A stretch of 33,490 bases of DNA from assembly GCA_030833985.1 (NCBI GenBank), contig JAURGC010000008.1:1-33490 (forward strand), in the 5' to 3' direction. The notes below the pieces were generated by a model. The model had not been told where the DNA came from. It did not search any database and worked only from the letters and a program-made list of their open reading frames with translations. The stretch's first letter is position 1, and each line of letters starts with the position of its first letter. The stretch comes from Algoriphagus sp. GTDB lineage: Bacteria; Bacteroidota; Bacteroidia; Cytophagales; Cyclobacteriaceae. A program made the position numbers and the translations under genes. Positions 9,143-17,435 of the stretch are shown here, in pieces.

Positions 9143-9278
9143 CACTAACTTAACAATCCAACTAAAAAAGTAGTCGAATAGGATCCAAGCTGGGTCTGGA
9201 ATCAAAGAGGTAAGTTAACATTTGGTTGGAAGCGGTAGATATTCATTAATTTTCAAAAAACATTTAGGAATTCTCCCC

Positions 9279-9968
9279 ATGGCAGACAAAAAGAAAATCA
9301 AAGTATTGGTCGTAGATGACGAACCAGACATTGTAGAAATCCTTAAATACAACCTGCAAAAAGAAGGTTATGAAGTAGCTACTGCTGAAGACGGACACAA
9401 AGCTGTAAAAACTGCTATCAAGTTTCAGCCTGATGTCATTTTGCTTGACATCATGATGCCCAACCAAGATGGGGTAGAAACTTGCCTTCAGATTCGGCAA
9501 ATCCCAGAGTTAAAGCATGCTTTTATTATCTTTTTAACGGCTCGATTGGAAGAATATTCCGAAGTAGCCGCATTTGACGTGGGTGCTGACGATTACATTA
9601 CCAAGCCGATCAAACCTAGGGCTTTGATGAGCAGAATAGCCGCTCTATTTAGACGGGACTCTAAAAAGGAACAAGAAAAAGGACAAATTTTAATTCGAGA
9701 TTTGAACATAGATCGCAGCAGCTTCACTATCAGAAAGGCTGGCAAAAAAATTACTCTTCCCAAAAAAGAGTTTGAGCTCTTGTATTTCCTTGCCAATAAC
9801 CCAAACGTCGTCTACAGCCGCGATGAACTGCTTCACAATATTTGGGGATCAGACGTGTTTGTGCTTGCACGAACAGTTGACGTACACATCCGAAAAGTGC
9901 GTGAAAAAATAGGGGACGATTACATTTCTACGGTAAAAGGGGTGGGTTATAAATTTGATCAAGGTTAA
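9279..9968 (+). CDS. OmpR/PhoB-family response regulator
   Basis: This is a 229-residue DNA-binding response regulator. The receiver domain (about 7-120) carries the acidic pair D13-D14, phospho-acceptor D57 in the VILLDIMMPNQDG strand, T87 and K109 (TKP). The winged-helix domain (about 130-229) ends with VDVHIRKVREKIG and the wing VKGVGYKFDQG. The frame is open upstream to 9222, but the ATG at 9279 (MADKKKIKVLVVDDEPD) gives the normal family N-terminus. It is followed almost immediately by the cognate kinase gene. The overall form, with a small membrane kinase lacking a large sensor domain, resembles PhoB/PhoR of Bacteroidetes, but the regulated genes cannot be told from the sequence. Confidence 0.92.
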   Translation: MADKKKIKVLVVDDEPDIVEILKYNLQKEGYEVATAEDGHKAVKTAIKFQPDVILLDIMMPNQDGVETCLQIRQIPELKHAFIIFLTARLEEYSEVAAFDVGADDYITKPIKPRALMSRIAALFRRDSKKEQEKGQILIRDLNIDRSSFTIRKAGKKITLPKKEFELLYFLANNPNVVYSRDELLHNIWGSDVFVLARTVDVHIRKVREKIGDDYISTVKGVGYKFDQG

Positions 9969-9969
9969 T

Positions 9970-11037
9970 ATGCCAACAGGGTCCAGGGGATTATCATTCA
10001 TTTTAGCACTTGCTATTTCCGGGTTAGTTGCTGCATTCTTGTTTCTAATCCCTACCACCTCCCCCACGGTCCTTTGGGCCGCCCTCTTACTTTCTTTTTC
10101 AATTTCATACCTGTTAATCAGTATCACACTTGAATTTTTAGTATTTAGGGAGATTGGAAATATCTACAGTCTCTTGGAAAAAATCCAGAAAAAAGAGCTG
10201 TCAGAATTTCAAGACAAATCATTTAAATCCACACTATCTCCGCTAAAAAAAATCAATGCAGTCATTAACTCTTATGCACTAGCAAGACAGCGAGAAATTG
10301 AGACCTTACAAAAAAACGCAGAGTTTAGAAGGGAATTTATTGCAGACATCTCGCACGAGTTTAAAACGCCCATTTTTGCTACGCAAGGCTACATCCATAC
10401 CTTACTTGATGGGGCAATAGATGACAAGCATGTCCGAATGAAATTCCTAAAGAAAGCTGCCAAAAGTCTAGATTCCTTGGACCATTTGGTTCACGACCTG
10501 CTTACTCTCAATCAAATGGAAAGTGGGGTAATTAAATTTACATTTTCCGAATTTGACTTGTTAGAACTTGTAAATGAAGTAATCGAAGAGTTAGAGCACA
10601 AAGCTTCCAAAGGGGATGTTCAAATTGTACTAGAAGCAGATCAACAAAAATCTCACCTCACTGTTGGTGATAGACAAAAAATTTATCGCGTTTGTCAAAA
10701 TTTGATTTTCAATGCCATCAAATACAACCACGACGGAGGTGAAGTAAGGGTATGCTTGAAATTAACAAAAAATCAAATCCAGGTGGACATCAAAGACAAT
10801 GGACCTGGAATACCCCCTGAAGATTTGAAACGGATTTTTGAACGTTTTTACCGTGTAGAAAAAAGTAGGTCAAAAGGAAAAGGAGGTACAGGTTTAGGCC
10901 TAGCTATTGTCAAACATATTTTGGAAGGCCATAAGAGTAAAATTTCTGTGAGTTCGGCCCTAGGTAAAGGCTCTATTTTTAGTTTTGAACTGCCTCACGA
11001 GAAAGAGAAAAAAAAGGAAGAGCTTCCACCAGTCTAA
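9970..11037 (+). CDS. Membrane sensor histidine kinase (PhoR-like)
   Basis: This is a 355-residue kinase partnering the regulator just upstream. Two adjacent membrane segments (about 9-27 and 34-57) are separated by only a few residues, so there is almost no periplasmic sensor. After a short linker comes the dimerisation/phosphotransfer helix with H129 in ADISHEFKTP, then the ATP-binding domain with the N-box QNLIFNAIKYN, G1 DNGPGIP, the F-box RIFERFYRVEKSRS, and G2 GGTGLGLAI. The ATG at 9970 lies one base after the regulator stop and has AAGG six bases ahead. A TTG at 9955 overlapping the regulator is an alternative start adding five residues. The C-terminus is Lys/Glu-rich. Confidence 0.92.
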   Translation: MPTGSRGLSFILALAISGLVAAFLFLIPTTSPTVLWAALLLSFSISYLLISITLEFLVFREIGNIYSLLEKIQKKELSEFQDKSFKSTLSPLKKINAVINSYALARQREIETLQKNAEFRREFIADISHEFKTPIFATQGYIHTLLDGAIDDKHVRMKFLKKAAKSLDSLDHLVHDLLTLNQMESGVIKFTFSEFDLLELVNEVIEELEHKASKGDVQIVLEADQQKSHLTVGDRQKIYRVCQNLIFNAIKYNHDGGEVRVCLKLTKNQIQVDIKDNGPGIPPEDLKRIFERFYRVEKSRSKGKGGTGLGLAIVKHILEGHKSKISVSSALGKGSIFSFELPHEKEKKKEELPPV

Positions 11038-11127
11038 ACACCTTTAATTTATCCTTCAGCGTGTATCTGGAATAAGGAATATCGGCCATTGGTGACAGGT
11101 CTATTTTATGGATAATCTCCTTCTTTT

Positions 11128-11157
11128 TTTAGAACCCAAGAAGATTGGCTAGCTTTG
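11128..11157 (+). promoter_or_regulatory. Candidate promoter for the RluA-family gene
   Basis: A perfect TAgcTTTG -7 box at 11150-11157 is preceded by a 19-base spacer and a T-rich -33 position (TTT instead of TTG). The gene starts 26 bases after the -7 box, which gives a short leader. Confidence 0.5.
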
Positions 11158-11183
11158 TGCGCCCTTAATGGGCTCCCACCACC

Positions 11184-11894
11184 ATGAAAAAAATTGCATT
11201 CGAAGACTTAATTCTCCTTGAAAACTCGGATTTCATGGTCATCAACAAGCCCCCTTATTTTTCTAGCTTGGACGATCGACACGAAGCTCAAAACATTTTG
11301 GACCTAGCAAAGGGCTATTGGGAAGATGCACAGCTTTGCCATCGTTTGGACAAAGAAACCTCAGGATGCTTGGCAATTGCAAAGCACCCTGAAGCATACC
11401 GACATCTGGCAATGCAGTTTGAAAATCGGCAGGTCGAGAAAATTTACCATGCGGTAGTGGAAGGAATTCATGATTTCAAAGAGGAGCTGGTAGACCGCAA
11501 CTTAGCGGCAAACAACAAAGGGATCGCCAAAGTAAGTAAGGATGGAAAACCCGCCCAAACACTGGTGAATACCTTAAAGACCTACTATGCACACACCTTA
11601 GTAGCCTGTAGTCCCATAACAGGTAGATTGCATCAGATTCGGGTACATTTGGCTTACCTCAAGGCTCCAATCTGTGGAGATCCGCTTTATGGGGGTAGGC
11701 CTCTTTTTCTATCTGCGTTGAAACGTCGGTTTAACTTGAAAAAAGAAACCGAAGAGCTTCCTATAATGCAGCGTGTATCCCTTCATGCTTTTAGCATACA
11801 ATTTACCGGAATCAATAGCCAAAAAATAACCGTTCAAGCGCCTTATCCCAAAGATTTTCAAGTACTCCTCCAGCAGTTGGAAAAAAACAGGTAA
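11184..11894 (+). CDS. RluA-family RNA pseudouridine synthase
   Basis: This 236-residue cytosolic enzyme converts uridine to pseudouridine in rRNA or tRNA. The catalytic motif HRLDKETSG has the nucleophile Asp at about residue 56. The N-terminal strand LLENSDFMVINKPPYFSS and the RLHQIRVHLA motif at about 149-158 followed by ICGDPLYGG are diagnostic for the RluA family. It has no S4 RNA-binding domain, so it belongs to the short TruC/RluA-like group rather than RluC/RluD. Which uridine it modifies cannot be told from sequence. The start is the ATG at 11184, close behind a candidate promoter. It is a single gene, followed by the ribosomal protein operon with its own promoter. Confidence 0.9.
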   Translation: MKKIAFEDLILLENSDFMVINKPPYFSSLDDRHEAQNILDLAKGYWEDAQLCHRLDKETSGCLAIAKHPEAYRHLAMQFENRQVEKIYHAVVEGIHDFKEELVDRNLAANNKGIAKVSKDGKPAQTLVNTLKTYYAHTLVACSPITGRLHQIRVHLAYLKAPICGDPLYGGRPLFLSALKRRFNLKKETEELPIMQRVSLHAFSIQFTGINSQKITVQAPYPKDFQVLLQQLEKNR

Positions 11895-11977
11895 GGCAAG
11901 GCAAACTACTTTTTCTGAGAAATAGATAAAAAAAATAAGATAAACCCATGAAAATTAGGAGTTAGGATTGCAAATAG

Positions 11978-12009
11978 TTTGCATAGAAAAATAAATGCTC
12001 CTATCTTTG
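11978..12009 (+). promoter_or_regulatory. Strong Bacteroidetes-type promoter of the rplM operon
   Basis: TTTG at 11978-11981, a 20-base spacer, and TATCTTTG at 12002-12009 match the primary-sigma consensus TTTG-N19/20-TAnnTTTG of the phylum. Transcription would start near 12015, leaving a leader of about 50 bases before rplM. The leader holds a small CCC/GGG hairpin around 12013-12023 and an AT-rich stretch. Confidence 0.75.
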
Positions 12010-12065
12010 TGTCCCTTTTTGGGGTCGATAATTAATTAATAAGCTAAAAATTAAACAGTTACAAA

Positions 12066-12509
12066 GTGGATACTCTGAGCTATAAGACCATCTCAGCCAA
12101 CAGCTCCACCGTAGAAAAGCAATGGGTGATTGTGGATGCCCAGTCTGCGATTCTAGGACGCTTGGCTAGTGATGTTGCGAAAATCTTGAGAGGAAAGACG
12201 AAGCCTAGCTTCACTCCTAACGTAGATTGTGGTGATAATGTCATCGTAATCAACGCAGACAAGGTTCGATTGACGGGTGACAAGTGGGACGCAAAAGTAT
12301 ATGTGCGTCATACTGGATACCCAGGTGGGCAGCGAATCTCTACCCCTAGATTGTTGAAGCAAAAATCTTCAACCATCTTGATAGAGAAAGCTGTAAAAGG
12401 CATGTTGCCTAAAAACAGACTAGGAAGTAAGTTGTACGGCAACTTGTACGTATACGAAGGTGCGGAGCATCCTCATGCGGCACAACAGCCAAAAGCCATC
12501 ACTCTTTAA
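12066..12509 (+). CDS. rplM: 50S ribosomal protein L13
   Basis: This 147-residue L13 is a large-subunit protein that binds 23S rRNA early in assembly. It matches the family throughout: WVIVDAQSAILGRLASDVAKI at about 20-40, VIVINADKVRLTGDKWDAKVY in the middle, then RHTGYPGG, AVKGMLPKNRLG and the C-terminal LYVYEGAEHPHAAQQP. The start is a GTG at 12066. The product MDTLSYKTISANSSTVEKQW has the N-terminal extension characteristic of Bacteroidetes L13, so this is preferred over later starts. It leads the rplM-rpsI-rpsB(-tsf) operon behind a near-consensus promoter, and rpsI follows after 10 bases. In E. coli, L13 represses its own rplM-rpsI message. Whether this occurs here is unknown. Confidence 0.97.
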   Translation: MDTLSYKTISANSSTVEKQWVIVDAQSAILGRLASDVAKILRGKTKPSFTPNVDCGDNVIVINADKVRLTGDKWDAKVYVRHTGYPGGQRISTPRLLKQKSSTILIEKAVKGMLPKNRLGSKLYGNLYVYEGAEHPHAAQQPKAITL

Positions 12510-12519
12510 TTGCTGACGC

Positions 12520-12906
12520 ATGGACACAATCAATACTATCGGTAGAAGAAAAACTTCAGTAGCCCGAATTTACATGACGCCAGGGAACGGTAAAATTACC
12601 GTGAACAACAAATCAATTGAAGTGTATTTTCCATTTGAGCTTCACCAAATTGTAGTGAAGCAGCCATTGACCCTTGTTGGGGTTGAAGGAAGTTATGACT
12701 TACAAATCAATGTAGACGGTGGTGGTATCAAAGGACAGGCAGAAGCCGCTCGTATGGCTATCTCTAGAGCACTGTGCGAAGCAGATGAAGCACACAGACC
12801 TCCATTGAAAAAAGAAGGTTTCTTGACCCGTGATCCAAGAATGGTAGAACGTAAGAAGCCAGGACGTAGAAAAGCAAGAAGAAGATTCCAGTTCTCTAAG
12901 CGTTAA
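12520..12906 (+). CDS. rpsI: 30S ribosomal protein S9
   Basis: This is a 128-residue S9, a small-subunit protein whose C-terminal tail reaches the P-site tRNA anticodon. Family features are the opening [19 protein letters not shown], the [20 protein letters not shown] segment at about 67-86, and the basic tail [16 protein letters not shown], which ends in the required Lys-Arg. The ATG at 12520 is ten bases after rplM, so translation is likely coupled. rpsB follows after 39 bases in the same transcript. Confidence 0.98.
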   Translation: MDTINTIGRRKTSVARIYMTPGNGKITVNNKSIEVYFPFELHQIVVKQPLTLVGVEGSYDLQINVDGGGIKGQAEAARMAISRALCEADEAHRPPLKKEGFLTRDPRMVERKKPGRRKARRRFQFSKR

Positions 12907-12945
12907 TTAGGAACACTCTTCACAACATAGAAAACAATTTCATTC

Positions 12946-13707
12946 ATGTCAAAAATAGAATACAAAGACTTACTGGATGCTGGTGTTCACTTCGGACACT
13001 TGACGAGAAAGTGGGATCCAAGAATGTCTCCATATATCTTTATGGAGAAAAACGGTATCCATATTATCGACCTCAACAAAACGCTTGCTTGCCTCGAAGA
13101 AGCATCCAACGCAATCAAGCAAATTGTACGTTCCGGCAAAAAAATCATGTTTGTCGCTACAAAAAAACAAGCCAAAGACCTAGTAGCTGCAGAAGCACAG
13201 CGTCTCAACATGCCTTACGTGACCGAAAGATGGTTGGGTGGTATGTTGACCAACTTCGCCACCATCCGAAAGTCGCTAAAGAAAATGTCTTCTTTAGAGC
13301 GTTTGATGAAGGAAGATGCCTACAAAAACTTGGCTAAAAAAGAGCGTTTGATGGTTAGCCGTCAAAAAGACAAATTGGAAGTAATCCTAGGCGGTATAGC
13401 CGACCTAAGCAGACTTCCTGCAGCGCTATTTGTAATAGACATCAAAAGAGAACACATTGCAATTGCTGAAGCACAAAAATTAGGAATCCCAGTTTTTGCA
13501 TTGGTAGATACCAACTCCAATCCAAACGAGGTGGACTTCCCAATCCCAGCTAATGACGATGCATTCAAATCCGTATCCCTTTTAGTAAAAGCATTTGGTG
13601 CAGCCATTGAAGAAGGCCTATCTGAGCGTAAAAAGGATAAAGATGATGCCAAACTTTCTGAAGAGGAAGAGGCTAAAAGAGCCGTGGACGCTGAAAAACA
13701 AGATTAA
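12946..13707 (+). CDS. rpsB: 30S ribosomal protein S2
   Basis: This is a 253-residue S2, the last-assembling small-subunit protein that anchors S1 to the ribosome. The family signatures are [20 protein letters not shown] at about 7-26, [19 protein letters not shown] in the Rossmann core, and [15 protein letters not shown] at about 92-106. The C-terminus is a highly charged tail of about 30 residues (acidic and Lys-rich), usual in Bacteroidetes S2. The start ATG at 12946 is the only sensible one. A hairpin terminator follows 21 bases after the stop and separates this gene from tsf, its conserved neighbour. Confidence 0.98.
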   Translation: MSKIEYKDLLDAGVHFGHLTRKWDPRMSPYIFMEKNGIHIIDLNKTLACLEEASNAIKQIVRSGKKIMFVATKKQAKDLVAAEAQRLNMPYVTERWLGGMLTNFATIRKSLKKMSSLERLMKEDAYKNLAKKERLMVSRQKDKLEVILGGIADLSRLPAALFVIDIKREHIAIAEAQKLGIPVFALVDTNSNPNEVDFPIPANDDAFKSVSLLVKAFGAAIEEGLSERKKDKDDAKLSEEEEAKRAVDAEKQD

Positions 13708-13728
13708 TCCACTTTATGTATTGCTAAA

Positions 13729-13772
13729 AAAAATTGAACATCCGGCGACAGTCGATGTTCAATTTTTGTTTT
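13729..13772 (+). terminator. Terminator (or attenuator) between rpsB and tsf
   Basis: The arms AAAAATTGAACATC (13729-13742) and GATGTTCAATTTTT (13754-13767) are perfectly complementary over 14 bases around an 11-base loop and end in a T-rich run. The hairpin lies inside the normally cotranscribed rpsB-tsf pair, so it may reduce tsf expression rather than stop it fully. Confidence 0.75.
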
Positions 13773-13860
13773 ATCTCGGCGCTTGCGCCTTCCCAAAAGT
13801 ACAACCGATATCCTTACTGAAGGTATCTGATCTATACGAACTATCTAAACGAAACTTACC

Positions 13861-14691
13861 ATGTCAATTACTGCACAAGACGTAAACAAACTGAGACAAA
13901 TGACCGGAGCAGGCATGATGGACTGCAAGAAAGCGCTTACCGAAGCCGATGGCGACTTTGAAAAGGCAGTAGACATCCTCAGAAAAAAAGGTCAGAAAGT
14001 ATCTGCTTCCAGAGCTGACCGTGAAACAAAAGAAGGCCTTGTAGTCACTCGCTTGACCAATGGCAATGCATCAGGCACCCTGATGACCCTAACCTGTGAA
14101 ACTGATTTTGTTGCTAAAAACGAAGGGTTTGGCGCTTTTGCCAACTCCCTAATTGATTTGGCGGTAAACAACGGATCCACTAGCTCTGCTGAATTACTTG
14201 CCTTAACTATGGATGGAATCACTGTAGCGGAGAAAATCATTGAAATGACTGGAAAAATTGGTGAGAAACTTGAAATCTCTCACTTTGAAGTGGTCAATGC
14301 CGATCAGGTAGTTTCCTATGTTCACTCCAACGGAAAATTGGGCGTGCTGGTAGGATTGGTAAACACCTCTGGCGTCAATGTAGAAGAAGCTGGCAAGGAT
14401 GTTGCCATGCAGATTGCTGCGATGAACCCTGTAGCCGTAGATAAAGACGGTGTGGATGCATCCACCATCGAACGAGAAATAGAAATTGGTAAGGAACAAG
14501 CAAGAGCTGAAGGCAAACCTGAGGAAATGTTGGAGAAAATTGCACAAGGAAAACTTCAAAAGTTCTACAAGGAAAATACTTTGTTAAGTCAGCAGTTTGT
14601 GAAAGACAATTCCAAGACCATCACCCAGTACCTTGATGGCGTGAGCAAAGGACTTACTGTAAACCAATTTAAGCGTATTTCTATCGGTTAA
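13861..14691 (+). CDS. tsf: Translation elongation factor Ts
   Basis: EF-Ts is the guanine-nucleotide exchange factor for EF-Tu, in the cytosol. The 276-residue protein has the N-terminal UBA-like domain (ITAQDVNKLRQMTGAGMMDC at 2-21, followed by KKALTEADGDFEKAVDILRK), the TDFVAKNEGF motif at about 82-91 that inserts into EF-Tu, and the dimer-like core with HSNGKLGVLVGL. The C-terminal module (KFYKENTLLSQQFVKDNSKT) is complete. The ATG at 13861 is well supported by the family start. The 153-base spacer from rpsB contains a hairpin terminator and a GGCGC/GCGCC stem at 13778-13789, and no clear second promoter could be recognised there. Confidence 0.97.
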   Translation: MSITAQDVNKLRQMTGAGMMDCKKALTEADGDFEKAVDILRKKGQKVSASRADRETKEGLVVTRLTNGNASGTLMTLTCETDFVAKNEGFGAFANSLIDLAVNNGSTSSAELLALTMDGITVAEKIIEMTGKIGEKLEISHFEVVNADQVVSYVHSNGKLGVLVGLVNTSGVNVEEAGKDVAMQIAAMNPVAVDKDGVDASTIEREIEIGKEQARAEGKPEEMLEKIAQGKLQKFYKENTLLSQQFVKDNSKTITQYLDGVSKGLTVNQFKRISIG

Positions 14692-14709
14692 TTGCTGGTA
14701 GTTAATTAG

Positions 14710-14744
14710 AAAAAGCCTGTTTTTAATGGAAACAGGCTTTTTTA
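14710..14744 (+). terminator. Rho-independent terminator after tsf
   Basis: The 13-base arms AAAAAGCCTGTTT (14710-14722) and AAACAGGCTTTTT (14730-14742) pair perfectly and end in T. It starts 18 bases after the tsf stop. Confidence 0.9.
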
Positions 14745-14753
14745 ATTTCAAAC

Positions 14754-14794
14754 AAAAAGTCCGCTCTGAACTGAATCTGAGCGGACTTTTTTTT
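14754..14794. terminator. Second, bidirectional terminator between tsf and the aminopeptidase P gene
   Basis: AAAAAGTCCGCTC (14754-14766) pairs with GAGCGGACTTTTT (14779-14791) across a 12-base loop. T runs occur on both strands, so it can end tsf from the left and the minus-strand peptidase gene (stop at 14803) from the right. Confidence 0.88.
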
Positions 14795-14802
14795 AATTGA
14801 TC

Positions 14803-16092
14803 TTAAGGGTTCATCAAGGACTCAATTTCCTCTGCTTCAATTGGAATGTGCTGCATCAAATCCAAGTAGCCCTGCTCTTGCACTACAATGTTATTTTCGA
14901 TACGAACTGCAAATCCCTCCTCCGGGATATAGATTCCTGGTTCTACTGTAAAGACCATGCCCGCTGAAATCGGGAAATGCATCGTACCCACATCGTGCAC
15001 ATCCAATCCCAAATGATGGGAGGTGCCGTGCATGAAATACTTTTTGTAGGCAGGCCATTTTGAATCTTGATTTTTGATGTCTGTTTGATCGATTAATCCC
15101 AAGCCTACTAACTCCCCTTGCATCACCAGCCCCACCTCACGGTGGTAATCCTGAATCGTCACTCCAGGGCGAAGCATACTTGCTGCTTCTCGCTCTACCC
15201 GCAAGACTGCATCGTACACCTGACGCTGCCGCTGGGTATAGCGGCCATTGACAGGAATTGTCCGGGTCATGTCCGCATTGTAATTGCCGTATTCAGCTGC
15301 TACATCCAACAGCAGCAATTCACCATCCAAGCAGGCTTTGTTGTTTTCAATGTAGTGCAATACACAGGCCGATGAGCCCGAGGCAATAATAGGTTCGTAG
15401 GCAAAACCCCGACTGCGATTGCGGACAAATTCATGCACTAGCTCTGCTTCGATTTCGTATTCGGTTACTCCGGGCTGTACCATACCCAACACCCGTCGAA
15501 AACCTTTCTCGGTGATGTCACAGGCGATTTGCAGTTGCTGAATCTCTTCAGACTCCTTTACCGCGCGCAAAGCATGAAGAATCGGAGCAGCTCGCTCGAG
15601 ACGATGAAGCGGATACCGCTCTTTTACAACCTGAATAAATCGGGCATCTCGAGTTTCTACCACCACTCCTGCACGCAGGTGCTCGTTGGTATTCAGGTAA
15701 ATCGATTCGGAAAGATTGACCACTGAATTGAACACCAATTCAAATTCAGAAAGCCATAGTATTGTCTCGATCCCCGAAGCAGCAAAAGCCTCCTCCTTGG
15801 TGTACTTATGCCCTTCCCATACAGCAATATGTGCATTCGTTTCTCGGAGAAACAAAACCTCACGCCAAGCTGGATTGGGACAATCTGGCGCCAACAACAA
15901 AATGGTCTCCTCCTGATCAATGCCACATAGGTAAAATAAATCGTTATTTTGCCTAAACTTCATCGTTCCATCGGCATTGGTTGGCAAAATATCATTCGCA
16001 TTGAAAATTGCTACCCCGTTTTTCGCCATTTTTGCGGTAAACTTGGCTCGATTACGTTGGTACAATTCTTTCGGTAAGGGAGTGTATTTCAT
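14803..16092 (-). CDS. pepP: Xaa-Pro aminopeptidase (aminopeptidase P, M24B family)
   Basis: This is a 429-residue two-metal peptidase that removes N-terminal residues preceding proline. The N-terminal creatinase-like domain (about 1-170) begins YTPLPKELYQRNRAKFTAKM. The C-terminal pita-bread domain carries the five ligands: D263 in LLLDVAAEYG, D274 in NADMTRT, H359 in HGTSHHLGLDVHD, E384 in FTVEPGIY, and E399 in RIENN. Spacing of the first two ligands equals that of E. coli PepP. There is no signal peptide, so it is probably cytosolic. It is convergent with tsf and divergent from the M16 peptidase gene. The ATG at 16090-16092 gives the family N-terminus. All catalytic residues are present. 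Confidence 0.93.
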   Translation of the reverse strand: MKYTPLPKELYQRNRAKFTAKMAKNGVAIFNANDILPTNADGTMKFRQNNDLFYLCGIDQEETILLLAPDCPNPAWREVLFLRETNAHIAVWEGHKYTKEEAFAASGIETILWLSEFELVFNSVVNLSESIYLNTNEHLRAGVVVETRDARFIQVVKERYPLHRLERAAPILHALRAVKESEEIQQLQIACDITEKGFRRVLGMVQPGVTEYEIEAELVHEFVRNRSRGFAYEPIIASGSSACVLHYIENNKACLDGELLLLDVAAEYGNYNADMTRTIPVNGRYTQRQRQVYDAVLRVEREAASMLRPGVTIQDYHREVGLVMQGELVGLGLIDQTDIKNQDSKWPAYKKYFMHGTSHHLGLDVHDVGTMHFPISAGMVFTVEPGIYIPEEGFAVRIENNIVVQEQGYLDLMQHIPIEAEEIESLMNP

Positions 16093-16204
16093 GACAGAAA
16101 ATTTATCTTGCCAAGATAGTAAAATAGGGCATTTCTTGGAACGTAAATTCCTAGATCTACACTAAAAAGTAAACCTCATTTTTCCAAACTTGGTGATACC
16201 TCGT

Positions 16205-17434
16205 ATGCAATTGACTAGTAAAGAGCTTCCCAACGGGATTCGGATTGTCCATCAGGAGATTCCGCACACCCGATTGGTACATTGTGGCTTCATCCTTAAT
16301 ATTGGTAGCCGCGACGAAAACCAAGAACAAGAAGGACTTGCACATTTTTGGGAACACATGGCCTTTAAAGGCACCCAAAAGCGAAAAACGTTCCATATCC
16401 TCAACCGACTTGAATCCTTGGGGGGTGAACTAAATGCTTATACCACCAAAGAAAAGGTCTGTTTTTATGCCTCGGTGCTCAAAGAACATTATGCCAAAGC
16501 GGCTGAACTCCTCTACGACATTACCTTTCATTCTACCTTTCCTGAAAAGCAAATCGAACGAGAACGGCAGGTTATCCTGGAAGAAATGGCCATGTACCGT
16601 GATTCTCCCGACGATGCCATTCAAGATGAGTTGGATGCACTAGTATTTGAAAATCATTCGTTAGGAAGAAACATCTTAGGCACAGAAGAAACAGTAAGCA
16701 ACTTTCAGCATCAGGACTTTATTCAATTTATTTCTGCAAGGTTGGATACTTCACAACTCGTTTTTTCTATTGTAGGCAATATTTCTTTTGAAAAAGCACT
16801 CCGGCAAATCGAAGGACCTTTAACTGAAATTCCAACCAAACGTACCTTATACACCCGCAGTGGTTTTCATACCTATCAACCCAAACATAAAACGAGTAAA
16901 CGAGAAATTTCTCAATCACTCTGTGCGATCGGCAGACCTGCTTATTCCCTGCATGATCCCAAACGATACAAACTCTTTTTGCTAAATAATATCCTCGGAG
17001 GACCTAGCATGAACAGCCGCTTAAACCTTTCTTTACGCGAAAATTACGGCTATGTCTATAGCGTGGAATCTACTTATCAGCCTTTTTCAGATACGGGTTT
17101 TTTTGGAATCTATTTTGGAACTGAAGAAAAAACCCTCAATAAGAGCCTAAGTATCGTACACCGAGAGTTGGAAAAAATCCGCTCCAAAAAATTAGGAAGT
17201 CTCCAACTCCATACCGCAAAAGTACAAGCCATTGGACAAATGGCCATGTCAGAGGAAAATTACTCCAGTTTGATGCTTGTCTATGGAAAAAGCCTACTTG
17301 ACCATGGGAAAATTGATCCTTTAGACTATATTTTTGATCAAATTCGAAGCACAAGTGCAGAAGAACTTCAAGAAATCGCTCAGGAAATTTTCCAGTTAGA
17401 CCACCTTACTCAGCTTATTTATACCCCTGTCTGA
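16205..17434 (+). CDS. M16 family zinc peptidase (processing-peptidase-like)
   Basis: This is a 409-residue metallopeptidase. The inverted zinc motif HFWEH lies at 47-51 with the third ligand Glu in VILEEMAMY at about 126-127, the exact spacing of M16B peptidases. The first half (about 10-190) is the catalytic domain and the second half (about 190-400) the M16 C-terminal domain with NNILGGPSMNSRLNLSLREN, the segment that positions the substrate. The frame extends to a TTG at 16190, but the ATG at 16205 (MQLTSKELPNGIRIVHQE) matches the family start. No signal peptide is seen, so it is likely cytosolic or peripheral. It begins a run of four plus-strand genes, and the next starts one base after the stop, which argues for translational coupling. 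Its substrate is not known. Confidence 0.92.
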   Translation: MQLTSKELPNGIRIVHQEIPHTRLVHCGFILNIGSRDENQEQEGLAHFWEHMAFKGTQKRKTFHILNRLESLGGELNAYTTKEKVCFYASVLKEHYAKAAELLYDITFHSTFPEKQIERERQVILEEMAMYRDSPDDAIQDELDALVFENHSLGRNILGTEETVSNFQHQDFIQFISARLDTSQLVFSIVGNISFEKALRQIEGPLTEIPTKRTLYTRSGFHTYQPKHKTSKREISQSLCAIGRPAYSLHDPKRYKLFLLNNILGGPSMNSRLNLSLRENYGYVYSVESTYQPFSDTGFFGIYFGTEEKTLNKSLSIVHRELEKIRSKKLGSLQLHTAKVQAIGQMAMSEENYSSLMLVYGKSLLDHGKIDPLDYIFDQIRSTSAEELQEIAQEIFQLDHLTQLIYTPV

Positions 17435-17435
17435 T

